Shown here piece after piece: positions 11,529 to 20,939 of a DNA stretch of 64,000 nt (within the stretch, counting starts at the first letter, position 1; each line of letters begins with the position of its first letter). The stretch lies in the NCBI RefSeq assembly GCF_019511445.1, contig NZ_JAEUAN010000003.1:1-64000 (forward strand). Reading direction: 5' to 3'. The translations under genes were made by a program, and so were the position numbers. The DNA is from Aliirhizobium wenxiniae (GTDB lineage Bacteria > Pseudomonadota > Alphaproteobacteria > Rhizobiales > Rhizobiaceae). Below the pieces are notes generated by a model. It ran no database searches. It was not told the DNA's origin and saw only the letters and a program-made list of their open reading frames with translations.

Positions 11529-13793
11529 CTACAGCGGAATGTTATTCGCTTCCGCAAACCTGAGCAGCAAGTCCCGGATCGGCTCCTGCGAACGAATGTC
11601 GTCAAGCGCCGCATTCATTTCCGCCTCCAGCTGCCCCGCGTCGAGGCTGAGCAGCATTGCCTTGACCGGTCCGATCGAGGTCGCCGCCATTGAGACCGAG
11701 CGGAAACCGACGCCGATCAGCGCCATGGCGGGGAGCGGCTTGCCGGCCATTTCGCCACAAAGCGTCACCAGTGTCCGGTTGCGCTCGCCGGCCCGCGCGA
11801 TATCGCGCAGCATCCGCAGAAACGGCTTGCCGAGATTGTCGAAACGCTCGGAAACCCGTGCATTGCCGCGGTCTGCCGCCATCGAGAACTGGAAGAGATC
11901 GTTGGACCCGACGGAAACGAAATCCACCTCCGCCATCAGTTCGTCGAGCTGCCACATCAGCGCCGGCACTTCCAGCATCGCCCCGAACTGCAGCTTGCGC
12001 GGCAGTGCATGGCCAAACTTGGAGAGATACTGCACTTCCTTCTGCAACAAATCGCGCACCGCCCGGATTTCCGAAACCTCGGTCACCATCGGGATCATCA
12101 TGCGCAATTCCGCGCCGGCAGCCGCCTTGAGCAGCGCCCGCAGCTGGGTGCGCAACAGACCCGGCCGGTCGAGCGCAAGCCGGATAGCCCGCCACCCGAG
12201 GGCAGGATTCTCTTCTTCCTGCGCGCGAAAATAGGAGACGACCTTGTCGCCGCCGATATCGAGCGTGCGGAACGTCACCGGCCGCCCTGCAGCCTGCTTG
12301 ATCACGCCGCGATAAAAGGCTTCCTGCTCTTCCAGCTTCGGCATGGTCGAGGCGATCATGAACTGCAGCTCGGTGCGGAACAGCCCGATCCCCTGCGCGC
12401 CGGATTCGGAAAGCTGCGGCAGATCCACCAGCAGGCCCGCATTCATGTTGAGGCTGATATGCCGGCCGTCCCGCGTCAGCGGCTCGACGGATCTCAACGC
12501 CCGGAACTGCTCCTGCCGCTTGGCGCGAAGGCGAACCTTTTCCTCATAGGCATTCTGCAGGTCCGGCATCGGCCGCACATGCACCTGCCCGTCGTCGCCA
12601 TCGATGATGATCGCATCGCCGTTTTCGGCCAGCGCCACGAGGCCCGTCGCCTGACCGACGACCGGAATACCCATGGCGCGCGCAACGATCACCACATGGC
12701 TCGTCACCGCACCGTCTTCCAGCACGAGGCCACGCAGATTGGCGCGCGGATAATCCAAAAGCTCGGCGGCACCCATGGCGCGCGCAAGCACGATGGAATC
12801 GGACGGCAACTCGTCCATGCTGCGCCCGGAATATCCGGTCAGCTGGCGCAACAGCCGGTTGGCCAGGTCATCGAAATCATGCATCCGCTCGCGCAGATAC
12901 GAATCCGTCATGCGCATCATCCGCGCCTTGGTATCGCTCTGCACCTTCTCGACAGCCGCTTCCGCCGTCAGACCGTTATGGATCGCCTCTTCCATGCGGC
13001 GAACCCAGCCCTGGTCATGGGCGAACATCCGGTAGGTCTCGAGCACCTCGCGATGCTCACCTTCCTGCGCCACGTCGCGGCGCGACAGCATGTCGTCGAT
13101 CGAGATCCGCAACGAACCGAGCGCTTCCGCCAGCCGGATGATTTCCTTGTCGCTATCCTCGTTGAGCAGATTGGTGACGACGATGCGGTGCTCATGCAGC
13201 ACCACATGCCCAAGCCCGATACCCTCGTTATAACCGTTGCCCTGAATGGTCACCGCGCGGGTAAGATCAAGCTCCAGCCCAGGTGCCGTGATCTTCTTGA
13301 GATCGCCGGTGGCGATCATTTCGGCGATCACCATCGCCGTGGTTTCGAGCGCCTCGACCTCGTCCTCGCGATAATTCCGGCTCGCCTTGTTCTGCACAAC
13401 CAGAACGCCGAGCGTCCGCCCAGCCCTCAGGATCGGCACACCAAGGAAGGAATGATAGATCTCTTCGCCAGTCTCCGGCAGGTAGCGGAAAGCGGGATGC
13501 GCCTGCGCATCGGAAAGGTTTAGCGGCTGCGCGGAGGCCGCGATCGTGCCGACGAGGCCCTGCCCCATCTGCAACTGCGAAAGGTGAACCGCCTCCTTGT
13601 TGAGGCCTTCCGTCGCGTAGAGTTCCAGCACGCCGTCGGAGCGCAACACATAGGCCGAGCACACCTCGGCCACCATGTTGCTGGCGATCTGGGTAACGAT
13701 CCGGTCCAGGCGATCCTGCGGATCCAGCGGTTCGGCCATCAGTTCGCGTAGACGCTTCAACAGCACGCGCGGACCTGCCGACAGGTCTCTCAT
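11529..13793 (-). CDS. ptsP: Phosphoenolpyruvate-protein phosphotransferase PtsP (enzyme I-Ntr)
   Basis: First enzyme of the nitrogen phosphotransferase relay, moving phosphate from PEP to NPr. An N-terminal GAF sensor domain (about residues 15-155 of 754) precedes the enzyme I core. The phosphorylated histidine is H366 in AVTSHVVIVARAMG, and the PEP-binding barrel carries SVGSNDLFQFSMAADR and CGEMAGKP. The start ATG 13793 (MRDLSAGP) matches the family; an ATG 6 nt upstream is closer to GGGGAG and equally possible. lysC lies 81 bp upstream in the same direction, a common rhizobial pairing. Confidence 0.95.
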   Translation of the reverse strand: MRDLSAGPRVLLKRLRELMAEPLDPQDRLDRIVTQIASNMVAEVCSAYVLRSDGVLELYATEGLNKEAVHLSQLQMGQGLVGTIAASAQPLNLSDAQAHPAFRYLPETGEEIYHSFLGVPILRAGRTLGVLVVQNKASRNYREDEVEALETTAMVIAEMIATGDLKKITAPGLELDLTRAVTIQGNGYNEGIGLGHVVLHEHRIVVTNLLNEDSDKEIIRLAEALGSLRISIDDMLSRRDVAQEGEHREVLETYRMFAHDQGWVRRMEEAIHNGLTAEAAVEKVQSDTKARMMRMTDSYLRERMHDFDDLANRLLRQLTGYSGRSMDELPSDSIVLARAMGAAELLDYPRANLRGLVLEDGAVTSHVVIVARAMGIPVVGQATGLVALAENGDAIIIDGDDGQVHVRPMPDLQNAYEEKVRLRAKRQEQFRALRSVEPLTRDGRHISLNMNAGLLVDLPQLSESGAQGIGLFRTELQFMIASTMPKLEEQEAFYRGVIKQAAGRPVTFRTLDIGGDKVVSYFRAQEEENPALGWRAIRLALDRPGLLRTQLRALLKAAAGAELRMMIPMVTEVSEIRAVRDLLQKEVQYLSKFGHALPRKLQFGAMLEVPALMWQLDELMAEVDFVSVGSNDLFQFSMAADRGNARVSERFDNLGKPFLRMLRDIARAGERNRTLVTLCGEMAGKPLPAMALIGVGFRSVSMAATSIGPVKAMLLSLDAGQLEAEMNAALDDIRSQEPIRDLLLRFAEANNIPL

Positions 13794-13874
13794 CGGCATA
13801 ATGCTCCCCTTACAGCCCAACCATCGCCGACCCGGCGAGGACGCACCGAACGGAGCATCATGCCGGATTAGACA

Positions 13875-15152
13875 TTATTCGCTTTTATCGAGACCGTAGG
13901 AGGAATGCAAAGTCCGAACTGCAAGTTCCGAATATGCACCGTCGATAAGAATCGAAATCTTGATTTCCGAGGTGGTGATCGCCTTGATGTTGATCGATTT
14001 TTCGGCAAGTGCCCGGAAAGCCTGCGCCGCAACGCCGGCATGGCTGCGCATGCCGATGCCGATGACCGACACCTTGGCGAGACCTGATTCGGTCTGCACG
14101 ACGTCGAAACCGATCTTGTCCTTGTTGGCTTCCAGAACGCTCATCGCCTTCTGCACGTCGCCCGAAGGCACGGTGAAGGTCATGTCGGTCTTGGAACCGT
14201 CCTCGGAAATATTCTGGACGATCATGTCGACATTGATATGGGCTTCGGCGAGCGGCCCGAAGATCGCAGCCGATACGCCCGGACGGTCAGACAGACGACG
14301 CAGCGAAATCTGCGCTTCATCCTTGGCATAAGCGATGCCGGTGACGACTTCCTGTTCCACGATCTCTTCCTCGTCGCAAATCAAAGTACCGGGCGGGTTC
14401 AAGAAGTCTCCCATGCCCGGCGCATCGGGATCTTCAAATGAGGAGCGCACGAAGGTGCGGACCTTGTGGACCATGGCAAGCTCGACGGAGCGCACCTGCA
14501 GCACCTTGGAGCCGAGAGAGGCCATTTCGAGCATTTCCTCGAACGACACCTTCTTCATCCGGCGTGCCTTCGGCACGATGCGCGGGTCGGTCGTGTAAAC
14601 GCCATCGACGTCGGTATAGATATCGCAACGGTCAGCTTTAACGGCTGCGGCAATCGCCACGGCAGACGTATCGGAACCGCCACGGCCGAGCGTCGCGATC
14701 CGGTTGTCCGGTCCGATGCCCTGGAAACCGGCGACGACAGCCACCTGCCCCTCGCCCATCCGCTTGATGATGTCGGAACCATCGATTTCGAGAATACGTG
14801 CCGCGCCATGCGCATTGTCGGTGCGGATCGGGATCTGCCAACCCTGCCAGGAACGGGCATTGACGCCCATCGACTGCAGCGCGATCGCCAGAATACCGGA
14901 CGTCACCTGTTCGCCGGATGCGACGACGGCGTCATATTCGCGCGCATCGTAAAACGGCGAATTCGCGCCCGCCACTTTCGGCATATCCTGCACCCAGCCG
15001 ACCAGTTCATTGGTCTTGCCGGACATGGCGGAAACGACGACGGCCACTTCGTGCCCCGCATCGACTTCACGTTTCACATGGCGTGCGACATTGTGAATAC
15101 GTTCGAGATTGGCGACGGACGTGCCGCCGAACTTCATGACGATGCGAGCCAT
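13875..15152 (-). CDS. lysC: Aspartate kinase
   Basis: Phosphorylates L-aspartate, first step toward lysine, threonine and methionine. 425 residues. The amino-acid kinase domain has KFGGTS (7-12) and VVSAMSGKTNEL. Two C-terminal ACT domains (about 265-425) should give feedback inhibition by lysine/threonine. An internal start giving a separate beta subunit is possible, as in some aspartokinases, but not shown. It precedes ptsP in the same direction. The lysine pathway partner lysA is at 47367. Confidence 0.97.
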   Translation of the reverse strand: MARIVMKFGGTSVANLERIHNVARHVKREVDAGHEVAVVVSAMSGKTNELVGWVQDMPKVAGANSPFYDAREYDAVVASGEQVTSGILAIALQSMGVNARSWQGWQIPIRTDNAHGAARILEIDGSDIIKRMGEGQVAVVAGFQGIGPDNRIATLGRGGSDTSAVAIAAAVKADRCDIYTDVDGVYTTDPRIVPKARRMKKVSFEEMLEMASLGSKVLQVRSVELAMVHKVRTFVRSSFEDPDAPGMGDFLNPPGTLICDEEEIVEQEVVTGIAYAKDEAQISLRRLSDRPGVSAAIFGPLAEAHINVDMIVQNISEDGSKTDMTFTVPSGDVQKAMSVLEANKDKIGFDVVQTESGLAKVSVIGIGMRSHAGVAAQAFRALAEKSINIKAITTSEIKISILIDGAYSELAVRTLHSSYGLDKSE

Positions 15153-15330
15153 ACGACGAAAACCACCAACTCGCCCTCGGCCACACCGGGGCGCCTATTT
15201 GCTACCGCCTGACATCCCGGCAAGCCGCCCGGATATCGAGTTGGGGTCTCTTAGCGAAAAGGGCGAATGCACGCAATGGCCGGATCGGCCACAAACGGTA
15301 CGCTTTGCACCAACTGCCCTCGGCTCAATC

Positions 15331-15356
15331 AAAAAGAGCCAGCGCGAAGCTGGCTC
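15331..15356 (-). terminator. Rho-independent terminator of the SH3 protein gene
   Basis: GAGCCAGC pairs with GCTGGCTC (15336-15343 with 15349-15356) across a 5-nt loop, followed on the minus strand by TTTTT. It lies 51 bp after the stop at 15407. Confidence 0.85.
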
Positions 15357-15406
15357 CCCGGATTTCATCGTAAACGCGGGTTAATAGAACACTCAGGTTC
15401 AAAACC

Positions 15407-16282
15407 TCACTCTCTGCCCTCTCGGTTCAGAAGCTTGAGGATCTTCTCGCGGTCTTCATTTTCGCGTGCCGATGGATTACGGCGATCGCCGTCGTCCCGC
15501 GCGCGCTCCCGGTCTCGGCGTTCTTCCACCCGTGGCGGACGCCGGTCATCGTTTCGGTCGCGATCCCGAGCCTGCTCCCGCTCTCTTTCACGTTCACGGG
15601 CCCTGTCCCGATCACGCTCACGATCTCTGTCGCGTTCGCGATCCCAGCCGGGAGGCGGGCGACGATCGTTATCGTCGAAGCGCGGCCGATCACGGTCCCT
15701 GTCACGGGCCTGTTCGCGATCCCGTTGCCTCTCCCGCTCCCAGCGATCCCTGTCGCGGTCGCGATCACGGCCCTGATCCCAGCGGTCACGGTCACGGTCG
15801 CGGTCCCAGCCGGGTGGTGGCGGGCGGCGTCCATCATCCCAGCGCGGCGGAGGCGGCAATGGCCGCTGCGCACGCCAGTTGTAATCACGCCAGCGATCAC
15901 GCTCACGATAGAAATTGCGGTCGCGGTAATATGTACCCCAGTAGTTGTCCACGTCGAAGGTCACCAGCGGAATGCCGAGACCACCGTAATAGTCCGGCGC
16001 AACATAGACCCGATTGGAACGATAGGACGCCTGCACGTAATTGCCCGACACCCAGCCACGCCCACCGGCAAACGACACATCGCACCAATTGACCGAACTC
16101 ATGCAGCCGTTGATCGTCACCGGCGCACCGTAGGGAATGACGGTGACGGCGGGGTAGCCTGTGCTGGGACCGGACCGCATGTTGACATTGGCGGTGGCAT
16201 AACCACGAACCGCCGCCTCGGCGATCGCTGGCGCCACCAGGAGCGTGCAGAAGGCCGCAGCACTCATCAAGAACTTTTTCAC
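15407..16282 (-). CDS. Secreted SH3b-domain protein with Arg/Asp repeat tail
   Basis: 291 residues. A signal peptide (about 1-23, KKFLMSAAAFCTLLVAPAIAEA) is followed by one bacterial SH3 domain (about 27-85) with the NMRSGPSTGYP and GWVSGNYV signatures and a Cys pair. A Tyr/Asp-rich segment follows, then a long tail from about residue 135 made almost entirely of D/R/E/W/P with RDRDRDRW-type repeats. The start is GTG 16282, supported by AGGAGG 8 nt upstream. That SD lies in a small hairpin (16288-16303). SH3b domains often bind peptidoglycan; the tail has no known role. Confidence 0.85.
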   Translation of the reverse strand: MKKFLMSAAAFCTLLVAPAIAEAAVRGYATANVNMRSGPSTGYPAVTVIPYGAPVTINGCMSSVNWCDVSFAGGRGWVSGNYVQASYRSNRVYVAPDYYGGLGIPLVTFDVDNYWGTYYRDRNFYRERDRWRDYNWRAQRPLPPPPRWDDGRRPPPPGWDRDRDRDRWDQGRDRDRDRDRWERERQRDREQARDRDRDRPRFDDNDRRPPPGWDRERDRDRERDRDRAREREREREQARDRDRNDDRRPPRVEERRDRERARDDGDRRNPSARENEDREKILKLLNREGRE

Positions 16283-16899
16283 GCGGGTTTCCTCCTGAGG
16301 AAATTATCGAAACGGGTATTGTTTCCGTATCGATCTTTTATCGCCATAAAATGTCGATTGAACCCGATTGTTCCAGTACGCGGCTGAATAGGTCATGAAT
16401 GAATTATTGGGCATTCGTTCAGCGTCATGGACGTCCCATAAATGTGGGAAGCCAAATCGTCTTCGCTCAGTTAAAATCAACGGCTTATCGAAAAATAAGC
16501 TGCATTTCGTCCCCGCCATCTCGGCCCGTGCCTACAATCATGCCGTCCCGCTTCGGCTACACCGGTCCGCATAACCGGCGAGGCGGGACCGGTGACCGGA
16601 TGCGCCGCCCTTATGCAGGCGGAAAATCCGGGGCCGCGCAGAAAATGGTCTGCCTCTCCTGATCGCAGGGGACGTGCGTGTGTCGCACACATACCGGCTG
16701 GCTGTTCGCAAGAACATAAGCCCGGCTGCCGCAGACGGACCGGAGTTGCGCGGAAAAACACACCGAACGGGACACGCCGTGTGTCATTTATAAAGAATCA
16801 ATTCGAGGCACCCGACGTGTCCCGGCCGAAACAAGAAAGCCAATCGCAACAAGGAAGGACTCTGCCCTCCTCACGAATCCGAGGAGTGGAAGATACCGC
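16283..16899. other. Gene-free stretch upstream of the frameshifted gene
   Basis: No convincing reading frame on either strand; the short frames have atypical composition. It contains the promoter region of the leftward SH3 gene and an inverted repeat ACCGGTCC...GGACCGGT (16561-16568 and 16586-16593). Its base use looks less biased than the flanking genes, consistent with remnant or non-coding DNA. Confidence 0.5.
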
Positions 16900-17299
16900 A
16901 TGAAAGCCCCAGATTATTCCGAATACGAAAAGCGACGCGCCCAAGCCCATGAGGATGCCTGGCGCCTTGCGGCAACCTTCGCCAACATACGCAGCCGTTA
17001 TTGCCGTTACAGGATGTGTCGCCGCCATCAGCTCTGCTATGGCCCCATGCTGCCATCCAGCCATCAGAACGGCGTGATCCGCGCGCACCAGGAGATCGGG
17101 CTGAGCGGCTACGGCTTGCGCCTCTCTTCCGATGTGCATGGCCAACGCCACGGCAGATCGTTACGCCCATGTCCGCAGCATACTGGATCAATTGAAAAAG
17201 CTGCGCGAGGACGAAATGAAACACAAATCGGCCTGGGAAGTCCTGCTCCTCATGCAGATACATATGCGCTCTCGGCACAGGGACGCACTGCAGACTTGA
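16900..17299 (+). pseudogene. Frameshifted Cys/Arg-rich hypothetical gene
   Basis: From ATG 16900 the frame reads sensibly for about 70 codons (EYEKRRAQAHEDAWRLAA, then CRYRMCRRHQLCYGPMLPS, a Cys-rich stretch, to REIGLSG-like QEIGLSG). It then turns into unlikely composition. From about 17112 the next frame continues as an ordinary protein: ACASLPMCMANATADRYAHV, a charged helix [16 protein letters not shown], and a stop at 17297-17299. One base lost or gained near 17108-17116 would restore a protein of about 132 residues. Rhizobial Cys-rich hypotheticals with this plan exist as far as I recall. It may be a real mutation or a sequencing error. Confidence 0.65.
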
Positions 17300-17351
17300 C
17301 TTCTCTCGCCCGACAGCCGACTTCAGCTTTCAAACACGAAGGATCTCGAAA

Positions 17352-18098
17352 ATGACGGAAGCAGCCAGAACCACGGTCGACAAGGATCAGGTCGAGATGT
17401 TCTCGAAAATGGCTGCCGAATGGTGGAGCCCGACCGGCAAATTCCGCCCGCTGCACAAGTTCAATCCCGTCCGCCTCGCCTATATCCGGGAGCGCGTCTG
17501 CCAGAATTTCGGCCGTGATCCGAAGGCTCATCGCCCGCTTGAAGGCCTTCGTATTCTCGACATCGGCTGTGGCGGCGGCCTGCTGTCGGAACCGGTTGCC
17601 CGCATGGGCGCAACCGTCATCGGCGCCGATCCGTCGGAAAAGAACATCGGCATCGCCTCGACCCACGCGAAGGAAACCGGCACGCAGATCGACTATCGCG
17701 CCGTCACTGCCGAGGACCTCGCGCAGGCAGGAGAAACCTTCGACGTCATCCTCAACATGGAAGTCGTCGAACATGTCGCCGACGTGAACCTGTTCCTCAC
17801 CACCTGCGCCTCCATGGTTCGCCCCGGCGGCCTGATGTTCATGGCCACCATCAACCGCACCCTGAAAGCCCGCGCGCTCGCCATCTTTGCCGCCGAAGAA
17901 ATCCTGCGCTGGCTGCCTCGCGGCACCCATCAATACGAAAAACTGGTCCGCCCGGAAGAGATCGAACGCCCGCTTGCATCCAGCGGTCTCTCCATCATCC
18001 ACCGCACCGGCGTCTTCTTCAATCCGCTTCAGGATCGCTGGAACCTCTCGCCCGATATGGACGTCAATTACATGCTGCTCGCCAGGCGCGAGGGCTGA
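17352..18098 (+). CDS. ubiG: Ubiquinone biosynthesis O-methyltransferase UbiG
   Basis: SAM-dependent enzyme that performs both O-methylations in ubiquinone synthesis (2-polyprenyl-6-hydroxyphenol and demethylubiquinone). 248 residues. The N-terminal [20 protein letters not shown] signature is diagnostic, followed by the SAM motif [13 protein letters not shown] and post-motif GADPSEKN. In many rhizobia ubiG is divergent from lysC; here the SH3 gene and the frameshifted gene lie between them. Confidence 0.96.
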   Translation: MTEAARTTVDKDQVEMFSKMAAEWWSPTGKFRPLHKFNPVRLAYIRERVCQNFGRDPKAHRPLEGLRILDIGCGGGLLSEPVARMGATVIGADPSEKNIGIASTHAKETGTQIDYRAVTAEDLAQAGETFDVILNMEVVEHVADVNLFLTTCASMVRPGGLMFMATINRTLKARALAIFAAEEILRWLPRGTHQYEKLVRPEEIERPLASSGLSIIHRTGVFFNPLQDRWNLSPDMDVNYMLLARREG

Positions 18099-18150
18099 TT
18101 TCACCTCGGCCCCGGCTGTGATAAAGTTTCGTCAACAGCAGGAGTGATCC

Positions 18151-18420
18151 ATGTCGGAAGGCCTGAAAATCACCGTCACCCTCGAACCCGAGGTCGAGGA
18201 TTTCGTCCGCGCCGAGGTCGAGCGCGGACCGTTCAACTCCGCAAGTGACTACGTCGAGGATCTGATCCGCGAACGCCGCGAGCGCGCGCTCGCCAGACGA
18301 AAGCTCGACGCCGAATTGCAGAAGGGTATCGACGACATAGAAGCTGGACGCGTGATGTCGATCGATGAGGCCTTTGACAGCGTCTATGAAGAACTCGGCT
18401 GGAAACACCACACCCGATGA
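18151..18420 (+). CDS. parD: ParD-family antitoxin
   Basis: 89 residues. The N-terminal ribbon-helix-helix segment (KITVTLEPEVEDFVRAEVER, then GPFNSASDYVEDLIRERRER) is the DNA-binding, autoregulating half typical of ParD/CC2985 antitoxins. The C-terminal acidic tail (SIDEAFDSVYEEL) would wrap the toxin. AGGAG precedes the ATG. It overlaps parE by 4 nt (ATGA), the usual coupling of antitoxin first. The pair sits between ubiG and a DUF3291 gene. Confidence 0.9.
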   Translation: MSEGLKITVTLEPEVEDFVRAEVERGPFNSASDYVEDLIRERRERALARRKLDAELQKGIDDIEAGRVMSIDEAFDSVYEELGWKHHTR

Positions 18421-18728
18421 AGGTGATCTTTACCCGGGAGGCTCGCCAGGACCTTGCGGATATCGCGCGCTATATTTCGGTCCATAATCCAGTTCGTGCG
18501 CGATCCTATGTCGAGGAACTGCGCACAGCCTGCCTCGAAATCGGAGCGATGCCGAATGCGTTCGAATGTATGGACGGTTCCGACATTTCCGAAATTCGTC
18601 GGCGGATATTTGCGCCCTACGCCATCTTCTATCGAGTCGAAAAAGCCGGCATCAATGTCGTCCGCATCATTCATGGTGCCAAAGACTATCTGCAGATCCT
18701 TGAGCGGCAGCAGAAACCGGACAACTGA
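18417..18728 (+). CDS. parE: ParE-family toxin
   Basis: 103 residues of the RelE/ParE superfamily: FTREARQDLADIARYI at the N-terminus, and the central IRRRIFAPYAIFYRVE and C-terminal VVRIIHGAKDYLQIL segments are characteristic. ParE members usually poison DNA gyrase, RelE members cleave mRNA; the paired ParD antitoxin favours the ParE type. It appears intact. Translationally coupled to parD. Confidence 0.9.
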   Translation: MKVIFTREARQDLADIARYISVHNPVRARSYVEELRTACLEIGAMPNAFECMDGSDISEIRRRIFAPYAIFYRVEKAGINVVRIIHGAKDYLQILERQQKPDN

Positions 18729-18752
18729 CCATCCCCACCCTCGACCCTCATG

Positions 18753-19328
18753 CTACACTTTCATCGAAAGCACTTGGTCGAACAAATCACCATGGCTTTC
18801 ACCGTTGAGCGCGGCCAGTTCGCGCACTCGGGCACGGTCGATGGATATTCGCCCGCCGTCTGGCCCGTAGGGATTTTTGAAATTGAAAGCCGCAGGCCCC
18901 GCCCCATAGTCATGCAGATGCTCGAAACGCCTCACGGCCTCGGCCCAATCGGGACGCCCCTCGGTCCACCACAGGACCAGAGAAGGCCATTGCTTCTCAA
19001 CCTGCCAGTTCTTGGCATGCTTCAGCGCATCGGCATGCACGCCGGAATAGGAAAACGCCATCAGCGATTCCAGATCGGCCCACAATGACAGCGATGACGG
19101 TGCCGTCTCGAAGCCACTGCCCTCGATGAAGCGTGGAAAGACTTGCCGTCCCCAGCTTTCCGGTCCCGGATCGCCGTCATACCCGGACCGTCCGATAAAC
19201 CCTTGCGCAGTTTCAGCCGCAAGAAAGTTCACCGGCTCCCGCAACCGAAAACCCTCGACTTCGGGACTGTCGTAAGACGCAACGAAAAGGCCGAAATTAT
19301 AGATCGCCAGTTTCGTCGCTTTTGTCAT
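18753..19328 (-). CDS. DUF3291 domain protein
   Basis: 191 residues. The pattern fits DUF3291: LAIYNFGLFVASYDSPEVEGF near the N-terminus, WADLESLMAFSYSGVHADAL in the middle, and SLVLWWTEGRPDWAEAVRR near the C-terminus. The fold is expected to be a ferredoxin-like dimer related to antibiotic monooxygenase domains; function unknown. Last gene of a leftward operon, its ATG one nucleotide after the DUF1178 stop. It converges with parE. Confidence 0.85.
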   Translation of the reverse strand: MTKATKLAIYNFGLFVASYDSPEVEGFRLREPVNFLAAETAQGFIGRSGYDGDPGPESWGRQVFPRFIEGSGFETAPSSLSLWADLESLMAFSYSGVHADALKHAKNWQVEKQWPSLVLWWTEGRPDWAEAVRRFEHLHDYGAGPAAFNFKNPYGPDGGRISIDRARVRELAALNGESHGDLFDQVLSMKV

Positions 19329-19329
19329 C

Positions 19330-19758
19330 TCAGTTCGTATCGTCCGTGAAATCCGGCAGCGGCGCCACCTCGATCCCCTCGTCGATCAGGTCGCGAACCT
19401 CGTCGGCACTTGCCTGGCCAACGATCCCGCGGGCATCCGCCTCGCCATAATGGATCTTGCGCGCCTCTTCGGGAAACTTTTCACCGACGTCCTCGGAATT
19501 GGCGCGGATATTGGCGACGGCTTCCCGCAGCTTTACCATCGCCTCCTGCCGGGCAAGATCCATCGCCATCTGCTTCTTGGCTTCCTGCTTGCGCGCAGTG
19601 GAAACGGAAGGCGCCATCAGCGACTTGGAAATCGAGCCTGAATTGCAGACGGGACAGGTCAGAAAGCCGTTCTTCACCTGCCGATCAAAATCGGCGCTTT
19701 CGGAAAACCAGCCTTCGAATGTGTGTGCGTTATCGCAGCACAGGGAATATTTGATCAC
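19330..19758 (-). CDS. DUF1178 zinc-ribbon-like protein
   Basis: 142 residues. The N-terminus MIKYSLCCDNAHTFEGWF, then CPVC at residues 35-38, forms a probable zinc ribbon (C7/C8 with C35/C38) typical of DUF1178. The rest is helical and charged. Function unknown. It overlaps the upstream nitrilase gene by 4 nt (ATGA). Two-gene pairing with a Nit-type amidase is common in alphaproteobacteria. Confidence 0.9.
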   Translation of the reverse strand: MIKYSLCCDNAHTFEGWFSESADFDRQVKNGFLTCPVCNSGSISKSLMAPSVSTARKQEAKKQMAMDLARQEAMVKLREAVANIRANSEDVGEKFPEEARKIHYGEADARGIVGQASADEVRDLIDEGIEVAPLPDFTDDTN

Positions 19759-20621
19759 ACTGCCACTCCGCCGGCACCCCGATCAGCATCCGGGCCGGCA
19801 ACCTCTTCGAGCACGAACGCGCGTGCATTCTTTAAGTTAGGCACCTTTTTGCGAGTGCTCTCGACGCTGTCAAGATCGAGCTCCGCGACCAGAACCTCTT
19901 CACCGGCGTCGCCACCCCACGCAAGGATGCGGCCCCAGGGGTCGATGATCAGCGAATTGCCATAGGTCTCCCGGCCATCCTCATGCACGCCGGCCTGCGC
20001 CGCCGCGATCAGGAAGGCCCCGTTCTCGATCGCCCGCGCCCGAAGCAGGATTTCCCAATGCGCCTCGCCGGTCTGACGGGTGAAAGAAGCGGGCACCGTC
20101 AGGATTTTCGCCCCGGCCACTGCCTGCGCGCGAAACAGTTGCGGGAACCGCAGGTCGTAACAGATCGACATGCCGAGTTTTGCGAACGGCAAATCCACCA
20201 CTTTGGAGACCGTGCCCGGCTCGTAGGCAGAGCTTTCCCGCCAGCTCTCGCCATTGTCGAGATCGACATCGAACATGTGGATCTTGTCATAGGTCGAGAT
20301 CAGATGGCCTTGCGGCGAAAAGAGAAAGCTGCGGTTGGCGATCTTGCCGTCGTCGCGGGCAATCGCAGTCGAACCGATATGCAGGAAGATGCCGAGTTCG
20401 GCGGCAAGCCCGCGCGCCGTTTCCACGATGAGATCATTCGCCTCGCCGCGCAGAACCTCGCGAGCGGCCTTGCGATCCCGCTGCAGCATGCCGGTCATCT
20501 CCGGCGTCTGGACATAGATCGCGCCGCGCGCCGCCGCATCCCGGACCAGCCGGGCCATGTCGTCGGCATTTTTTGCCGGATCGACACCGGACCGCATCTG
20601 GACTGCAGCAACCTTGATCAT
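19755..20621 (-). CDS. Carbon-nitrogen hydrolase (Nit-type omega-amidase-like)
   Basis: 288-residue nitrilase-superfamily enzyme. The Glu-Lys-Cys catalytic triad is visible: E41 in QTPEMTG, K113 in YDKIHMFD, C154 in SICYDLRFPQLFR. This matches the Nit1/Nit2 branch, which removes deaminated glutathione or alpha-keto acid amides. A repair role fits its position next to glutaredoxin, but the substrate cannot be set from sequence. Operon order comF-grxC-this-DUF1178-DUF3291. Confidence 0.92.
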   Translation of the reverse strand: MIKVAAVQMRSGVDPAKNADDMARLVRDAAARGAIYVQTPEMTGMLQRDRKAAREVLRGEANDLIVETARGLAAELGIFLHIGSTAIARDDGKIANRSFLFSPQGHLISTYDKIHMFDVDLDNGESWRESSAYEPGTVSKVVDLPFAKLGMSICYDLRFPQLFRAQAVAGAKILTVPASFTRQTGEAHWEILLRARAIENGAFLIAAAQAGVHEDGRETYGNSLIIDPWGRILAWGGDAGEEVLVAELDLDSVESTRKKVPNLKNARAFVLEEVAGPDADRGAGGVAV

Positions 20622-20636
20622 CTTTGGATCCGCCTT

Positions 20637-20891
20637 TTACGCCAGCATCGCGTCCAGCTTGCCTTCACGATCAAGCGCATGAAGATCGTCGCAGCCGCCA
20701 ACATGTTCGCCATTGATGAAGATCTGCGGAAAGGTCGAACCGCCATTGGCCTTGGCGATCATCTCGGCGCGAAGTTCCTGGCTATAGGTCGCATCGTGCT
20801 CGACGAAATCGACACCCTTGGATTGAAGCAATGCTTTGGCACGCGAGCAATAACCGCAATATTCGCGGGTATAGATGGTTACATCTGTCAT
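20637..20891 (-). CDS. grxC: Glutaredoxin 3
   Basis: 84-residue dithiol glutaredoxin with active site CGYC (residues 12-15), the TFPQIFINGEHVGGCDDL glutathione-binding segment and the TVP-like cis-Pro loop (STFP). It reduces protein and glutathione disulfides in the cytoplasm. It lies 15 bp upstream of the nitrilase gene and 48 bp after comF. Confidence 0.96.
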   Translation of the reverse strand: MTDVTIYTREYCGYCSRAKALLQSKGVDFVEHDATYSQELRAEMIAKANGGSTFPQIFINGEHVGGCDDLHALDREGKLDAMLA

Positions 20892-20939
20892 GATAGTCTC
20901 CGGGGCGCGGATGGGAGAAGACGCGCCGACTGTTGTCTC

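Noticed and set aside
12009-13523. Plus-strand open frame of 504 codons
   Set aside because: Antisense to ptsP; His/Arg-rich shadow composition.
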